Part shown: positions 60,514-64,000 of the stretch, piece after piece
Layout: each line of letters starts with the position of its first letter
Position numbering within the stretch: the first letter of the stretch is position 1
Source of the DNA: an uncultured Corynebacterium sp.
GTDB taxonomy: Bacteria; Actinomycetota; Actinomycetes; Mycobacteriales; Mycobacteriaceae
Direction: 5' to 3'
DNA length: 64,000 nucleotides
Assembly: GCF_947253065.1 (NCBI RefSeq)
Contig: NZ_CAMXWS010000005.1
Coordinates: forward strand, 1 to 64,000
Notes under the pieces: generated by a model
The model's database searches: none
Told to the model about the DNA's origin: nothing
Seen by the model: only the letters and a program-made list of their open reading frames with translations
Translations under genes and position numbers: made by a program

Positions 60514-60526
60514 CCCGCCAACCCTA
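60514..60526 (-). promoter_or_regulatory. Leaderless promoter of the HNH gene (-10 TAGGGT)
   Basis: On the minus strand TAGGGT occupies 60526-60521, 7 nt before the ATG at 60513. Confidence 0.5.
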
Positions 60527-60532
60527 TGCATG

Positions 60533-60560
60533 AAAAAAGACCGCCCGAAGGCGGCCTTTT
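60533..60560 (-). terminator. Intrinsic terminator downstream of the secreted-protein gene
   Basis: CCGCC-CGAA-GGCGG is a tight tetraloop hairpin bordered by six A on one side and four T on the other. On the minus strand it reads as a hairpin followed by a T-run, ending transcription of the gene at 60598. Confidence 0.8.
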
Positions 60561-60597
60561 CAAAGATCTAGTAGCTGGCCACTAGGGCCGGCAGAAA

Positions 60598-61053
60598 CTA
60601 GAACGGCAGGTTCACGTTGAACTGGTTCCAGTTGATCTGCGGCAGGTAGCCCTCGTGGAGAGCCCAGTTGCCAGCGCCGATGACGATGCCAACACCGGTC
60701 AGCAGTGCGAACCACTCGACGGAGTCACGCCAGATACGTGCCCACTGCGGCAGCGGGCCAGTGTCCTTGCCCCAGAAGTTGCTGATCTGAGCGTCGGTCT
60801 CACGGTCAAGAGCGGCACCGAAGCCGGTGGATCCCTTGCCCTCGCCGGTCTTCTCGAAGCCCTTCTTCAGAACCTCGCCGAGGGTGGCGTCCGTGCGACC
60901 ATTGTGCTCGCCGCCCCAACCGGAGAAGAAGTGGGAGGAGCTGGTGTTGTTCGGGTTCTTCGGAGCCTCTTCAGCGCCTGCGACGGCGGTGCCACCGAAA
61001 GCGACTGCGGTTGCGGTTGCTGCTGCAAGAGCTGCGTTGCGGAACTTACGCAT
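60598..61053 (-). CDS. Secreted or membrane-anchored protein, paralogue A
   Basis: A 151-residue protein with a signal peptide MRKFRNAALAAATATAVAFG ending around AGAEE, then a Gly/Asn/Ser-rich mature part and one C-terminal hydrophobic segment (about 115-132: FALLTGVGIVIGAGNWAL). So it is likely exported and held at the membrane by its C-terminus. No known domain is recognised. Its neighbour at 61110-61475 has the same layout and a very similar signal peptide, so the two are a tandem duplicate pair. A similar pair sits between map and mtr in C. glutamicum, as I recall. ATG at 61053 is preceded by AAGGAA. Confidence 0.75.
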   Translation of the reverse strand: MRKFRNAALAAATATAVAFGGTAVAGAEEAPKNPNNTSSSHFFSGWGGEHNGRTDATLGEVLKKGFEKTGEGKGSTGFGAALDRETDAQISNFWGKDTGPLPQWARIWRDSVEWFALLTGVGIVIGAGNWALHEGYLPQINWNQFNVNLPF

Positions 61054-61109
61054 GATATTTCCTTACTTTCTTAGAAATCGAGGTGATGACGGGAGTTCGA
61101 ACGCAGTGT

Positions 61110-61475
61110 TTAAGCGAACGGGCCGTACTTAATGAAGTTGTAAGCCGGTGCGATCGCCAGAGCTGCGACTGCGGTGACACCGAGGATAGCGGTGAAGACG
61201 TACAGACGCTTGCCAGCCTCATTGGCGTTTTCCCAGTCCTTGGAGGAGCCGAAGAGCTTCTCACCGTCGGTGATGTCGCCTTTGCCGCCCTTTTCGCCGA
61301 TCTTGAAGATGTTCTGGCCAACCCAGGAGGACAGGCCCGGGTTCTGGGTGTTGTCCTGCTGCGTGGAGGAGTTGTTGCTCTCCGGAGCGTCTGCAGCGGT
61401 TGCAACAGAGGTGCCACCGAAGGTCAGTGCGAGAGCGGTTGCGCCAGCGATGGCTGCGTTGCGGAAGTTACGCAT
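61110..61475 (-). CDS. Secreted or membrane-anchored protein, paralogue B
   Basis: A 121-residue protein with a signal peptide (MRNFRNAAIAGATALALTFG, ending near ATAAD), an Asn/Gln/Ser/Thr-rich start, and one C-terminal hydrophobic segment (about 91-110: YVFTAILGVTAVAALAIAPA). It matches the layout of the downstream gene at 60598 (SWVGQN... and GEKGGKGD against GWGGEH... and GEGKGSTG), so the two are paralogues. The function is unknown. The ATG at 61475 is chosen; AAAGGA lies 9-12 nt upstream. The promoter is at 61553-61558. Confidence 0.72.
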   Translation of the reverse strand: MRNFRNAAIAGATALALTFGGTSVATAADAPESNNSSTQQDNTQNPGLSSWVGQNIFKIGEKGGKGDITDGEKLFGSSKDWENANEAGKRLYVFTAILGVTAVAALAIAPAYNFIKYGPFA

Positions 61476-61552
61476 TTTCACTGTTCCTTTTCAAATAGTT
61501 CGAAATTGGTGAACGAAGTTCATCGGGAATCCTCGTTCGCTTTCGGGGGGTT

Positions 61553-61558
61553 AGTGTA
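61553..61558 (-). promoter_or_regulatory. -10 box of the secreted-protein pair (TACACT)
   Basis: On the minus strand TACACT at 61558-61553 predicts a ~70-nt leader for the gene starting at 61475. The rest of the 224-bp gap to mtr holds a short hairpin CTCAA-N5-TTGAG (61599-61613) followed by TTTTCTT, and nothing else I recognise. Confidence 0.4.
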
Positions 61559-61699
61559 GCGCACCTCATTGGAATTTGCAGTTTCCGGCAACCTTTTCTC
61601 AAGGGAATTGAGTTTTCTTGCGGAATCCTGCCAACGAGGTCTGCTATTTAGTTATAGCTAGCTGGGCGAACTTCGTTACTTGAAGCGTTGTGTTTCGCA

Positions 61700-63088
61700 T
61701 CACACCTCGGGAAAGTCGAGGTCGAGGCCGAGGATGGCGTTCTCGGTGACTTCGGGGAGTGCGGGGTGGATCCAGTATTGGTGTCGGGCGACTTCGCGCA
61801 GGTCGAGGTCGAATGCCATGACTGTGATGAGTTGTTGGATCAGGGTGGATGCTTGGGGGCCCATGTAGTGGGCGCCCAAAAGTCGGCCGCTGTTTTTGTC
61901 GGCGATGAGTTTGACCACGCTGCCTTCGTCTTCGAGTGCCCAGCCGTAGGCGACGTCACCGTAGTTTTGGATCTTGCAGGTGACGTCGTAACCGGCGTCG
62001 CGGGCTTCGGCTTCGGTCATGCCGACGGTGGCCAGTTGCGGGTACGTGAACACGGCGGACGGGACGTGGTCGTGGGGCATGGGCACCATTGCGTCGGGGT
62101 GCAGGATGTTGTGTCGCACGGCGCGCAGCTCAGCGTTGGCGACGTGTTTGAGCATGTAGGGCGAAGAGACATCGCCGAGCGCCCACACACCGTCCGCAGT
62201 AGTACGGCCATGCTTATCGACGACTACCCGTCCCCGCTCATCCATCTCCACCCCGGCGGCGGCCAGGTTCATGCGGTCGCCATTGGGGACTCGTCCGGTG
62301 GCGACGAGGAGGGCGGCGGAGGTGACTGTGGTGCCGTCGTCAAGCGTGAGCGTGACGCTGTTGTCGTCGTGGGTGGCACTGGCGACGGTGCGTCCGATGT
62401 GTGTTTCGTAGCGTGGCGCGGCGAGCGCGTTGAAGCGGTCGTGGATGTCTTTGTCCAGGTGCCGCATAAGTGGAGAGCGGTTGATGAGGCGGACGTGCGT
62501 GCCCAGCGACTGGAAGACGTGCGCGAATTCCATGGCGATGAATCCGCCGCCGAGAATCGTGATGGATTCGGGCTGTTCGGGCAGGCGCATGACGTCCTCG
62601 TTGGTGAGGAATGGCACGCCTGATTTTTCGATGACCGGCGGGATGAAGGGGCGGGAACCAGCAGCGATGATGATGGTGTCACCGGTGATCTCGACAGGCT
62701 CGCCATCGAGAGTGGTGGAGATGGTCTTCGGGCCAGTGAAGGTGGCGTGATCGCGGAAGAGCGTGACGTTGGGGCACTCGTCGCCGCGACGGTACTCTTC
62801 GCCGCCCTGGGAGATGAGGTCGATGCGCTGGCCAAAAACGCGGTCAACGATCGCAGGCCAGTCCGCCCCCTCGAACGTGGTGTGAATGCCCAGGCGTTCG
62901 GAATCTGCGGCGGCGTGCGCGGTGTCTGCGGCGACGACATACATCTTCGTTGGGATGCAGCCGGAATTGAGGCAGGTGCCGCCGAAGCGCGGGGCTTCGT
63001 CGATAATTGCGATTGTTGCGTCGTCGAATTCCGGGGTGGGGAAGGAATTGCCGGAGCCGGAACCAATGATGATGTAGTCGAAGTGCAT
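61700..63088 (-). CDS. mtr: Mycothione reductase
   Basis: Mtr reduces mycothiol disulfide with NADPH and keeps the thiol pool reduced. The 462-residue flavoprotein of the pyridine nucleotide-disulfide oxidoreductase family has FAD-binding IIGSGSGNS, the redox Cys pair in GGTCLNSGCIPTKM, and the NADPH-binding ILGGGFIAMEFAHVF. It also has GRVPNGD and the C-terminal dimer motif HPALPEVTENA with catalytic His/Glu. The Ser/Asn pattern in GSGSGNS is typical of mycothione rather than glutathione reductases. It starts 4 bp after the hydrolase gene, so the two form an operon. It contains one 11-mer copy at 62212. Confidence 0.93.
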   Translation of the reverse strand: MHFDYIIIGSGSGNSFPTPEFDDATIAIIDEAPRFGGTCLNSGCIPTKMYVVAADTAHAAADSERLGIHTTFEGADWPAIVDRVFGQRIDLISQGGEEYRRGDECPNVTLFRDHATFTGPKTISTTLDGEPVEITGDTIIIAAGSRPFIPPVIEKSGVPFLTNEDVMRLPEQPESITILGGGFIAMEFAHVFQSLGTHVRLINRSPLMRHLDKDIHDRFNALAAPRYETHIGRTVASATHDDNSVTLTLDDGTTVTSAALLVATGRVPNGDRMNLAAAGVEMDERGRVVVDKHGRTTADGVWALGDVSSPYMLKHVANAELRAVRHNILHPDAMVPMPHDHVPSAVFTYPQLATVGMTEAEARDAGYDVTCKIQNYGDVAYGWALEDEGSVVKLIADKNSGRLLGAHYMGPQASTLIQQLITVMAFDLDLREVARHQYWIHPALPEVTENAILGLDLDFPEV

Positions 63089-63092
63089 ATAT

Positions 63093-64000
63093 CTAGCTTT
63101 CGAGAGCGTTTAGCCAAGCATCAGTGGTATCGAATGCCTGGCTGCGGGGATGTGGTTGGGACAAGAAGACATCGTGCAATGCGCCGGGGATGGCGGCCGT
63201 TTCGTGCCGCTTGGTTGTCAGCTGCGGCGCCCAGTGTTGGATCTGCTCAACATCGAGCACGGTGTCAGCGTGATCGGCGGCAGGTGAATACGGCTGACCC
63301 AAATAAGAATGCGACGAGCACAGCGTGAGGGTGGGCACGGCAGCGTCGGTCGCGCTGTGGTGCAGCTTCTTTTGACCTTCGAGTACGGCATTGAGCCAGC
63401 CGACGTATTTGTCGTGGCCTCCCAAACGCTTCTTCTCTGTATCGAAGTCCCATTGTCCGTGGCGACCTTTATAAATGGAGTCGCCGTAGGTCGCTTCACC
63501 TGAGATGGGCAGCTTCATATTCGGTGCAATTTTCGCGCCGACCTTAATTACGGGGCGCAGTACTTTCACCTGCCAGGTCGGAACCTGCATGTCCACCCAG
63601 GGGCTATTGAGGATCATTCCGGCAACTAGCTTGTGCGTCGCGGGATCGTTGCGGCGCAGGTGGTCAAGCCACAGCGGCACGATGAGCCCGCCGGTGGAGT
63701 GGGCGAGCGGAATGACAGAACCATGCTTGCCCGCGATCAGCTTGGTTGCTTGCGTGAGCTCATCGAAATAGGTGGCCATGTCATTGGTGTGGTGCCAGCG
63801 CTGTCCGTCGCGGTGCGCGCGGCCGCACTTGTGCAGATCGATCGCGTAGAACGGGTAGCCCTGTGCGGTGAAGTGATCAGCGACATGCGACTGGAAGAAA
63901 TAGTCCGACATGCCGTGGACCCACACCAGGGCGGGCTTTCCCGTCGGGGTGTCGTCATTGGCTTTGATCAGAACGGCGACGTTATCGCCCTCACCATCGG
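63093..64000 (-). CDS. Alpha/beta hydrolase, 5' end beyond the window
   Basis: At least 302 residues are open to the right edge of the window, so the gene starts outside it. It has the alpha/beta hydrolase fold: WVHGMSDYF, the nucleophile elbow LAHSTGGLIVP (Ser), an acid region HADTVLDVEQI, and the catalytic His in GALHDVFLS. The serine hydrolase or lipase-like chemistry is clear but the substrate is not. It is transcribed just before mtr with a 4-bp gap. In C. glutamicum a hydrolase also precedes mtr. Confidence 0.8.
   Translation of the reverse strand, partial: DGEGDNVAVLIKANDDTPTGKPALVWVHGMSDYFFQSHVADHFTAQGYPFYAIDLHKCGRAHRDGQRWHHTNDMATYFDELTQATKLIAGKHGSVIPLAHSTGGLIVPLWLDHLRRNDPATHKLVAGMILNSPWVDMQVPTWQVKVLRPVIKVGAKIAPNMKLPISGEATYGDSIYKGRHGQWDFDTEKKRLGGHDKYVGWLNAVLEGQKKLHHSATDAAVPTLTLCSSHSYLGQPYSPAADHADTVLDVEQIQHWAPQLTTKRHETAAIPGALHDVFLSQPHPRSQAFDTTDAWLNALES

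Larger units (their letters stand above)
10453..62222. repeat. Dispersed 11-mer CGTCGATAAGC, 15 perfect copies
   Basis: Plus-strand copies start at 10453, 10516, 23475, 26739, 34503, 39543, 41874, 44617, 49701 and 59635. Reverse copies (GCTTATCGACG) start at 15234, 31842, 46807, 54127 and 62212. Flanking bases are not conserved. Five of 15 copies are intergenic. Close matches with one or two changes lie at 27400, 39252 and 63009. No copy is seen before base 10453. The motif is not a palindrome. Function is unknown; see findings. Confidence 0.9.

Noticed and set aside
1..64000. CRISPR array, prophage, insertion sequence or antiphage island
   Set aside because: No regular repeat-spacer pattern, phage structural genes, transposases or composition break were seen; the gene order is typical core corynebacterial chromosome.

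Overview
The window is a gene-dense stretch (about 58-60% GC by eye) of an actinobacterial chromosome, almost certainly a Corynebacterium. The reasons are the mycothione reductase (mycothiol is actinobacterial), a SepIVA-type coiled-coil division protein next to DUF177-rnc-mutM-smc-ftsY, proteins carrying DUF2469 and DUF2631, a DUF222-type HNH protein, a gene order that I recall as close to C. glutamicum, and many start codons sitting 7-8 nt behind a TANNNT -10 box (leaderless mRNAs). No rRNA, tRNA, CRISPR array or insertion sequence was seen.

Layout. 1-6265: tail of an MFS-like permease, then hisH-hisA-impA-hisF-hisI, a Trp-associated membrane protein, trpC and lgt. 6349-18590: central metabolism (pyk, glgP, glycerate kinase, gdhA) with a UvrA paralogue, an M20 amidohydrolase, a GalT/HIT-fold protein (DUF4921-like) and an unknown gene. 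18678-31835: sepIVA, DUF177, rnc, mutM, an alanine/glycine symporter, acyP, smc, a META-domain protein, ftsY and ffh. Between ftsY and ffh lies a decayed amtB-glnK remnant. 31897-44591: an OafA-like acyltransferase, rpsP, an SDR, rimM-trmD-rplS, lepB-rnhB-DUF2469, yraN-comM-dprA-xerC and an M23 protein. 44896-59371: rpsB, tsf, pyrH, a DMT permease, an amidase, frr-cdsA-rlmN, a DUF2631 protein, dxr-rip1-ispG, a penicillin-binding lipoprotein and map. 59368-64000: an HNH/DUF222 protein, two paralogous secreted membrane-anchored proteins, mtr and a partial alpha/beta hydrolase.

How the genes fit together. The left end makes histidine and contributes to tryptophan synthesis. The middle holds the protein-targeting pair FtsY/Ffh, together with lepB and lgt for export and lipoproteins. 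A translation block (rpsP, rimM, trmD, rplS, rpsB, tsf, frr, rlmN, map) is interleaved with chromosome maintenance (smc, dprA, xerC, rnhB, mutM), isoprenoid synthesis (dxr, ispG) and envelope synthesis (pyrH, cdsA, Rip1 protease, PBP).

Two things stand out beyond the gene list. First, a non-palindromic 11-mer, CGTCGATAAGC, occurs 15 times as a perfect match on either strand (about once per 4.3 kb; about 0.03 expected by chance), with a third of the copies in the small intergenic fraction, one of them inside a terminator loop. Second, the ammonium transporter/PII locus that sits between ftsY and ffh in relatives is reduced to a 355-bp fusion pseudogene with deletions, frameshifts and an in-frame stop, which suggests loss of PII nitrogen signalling.
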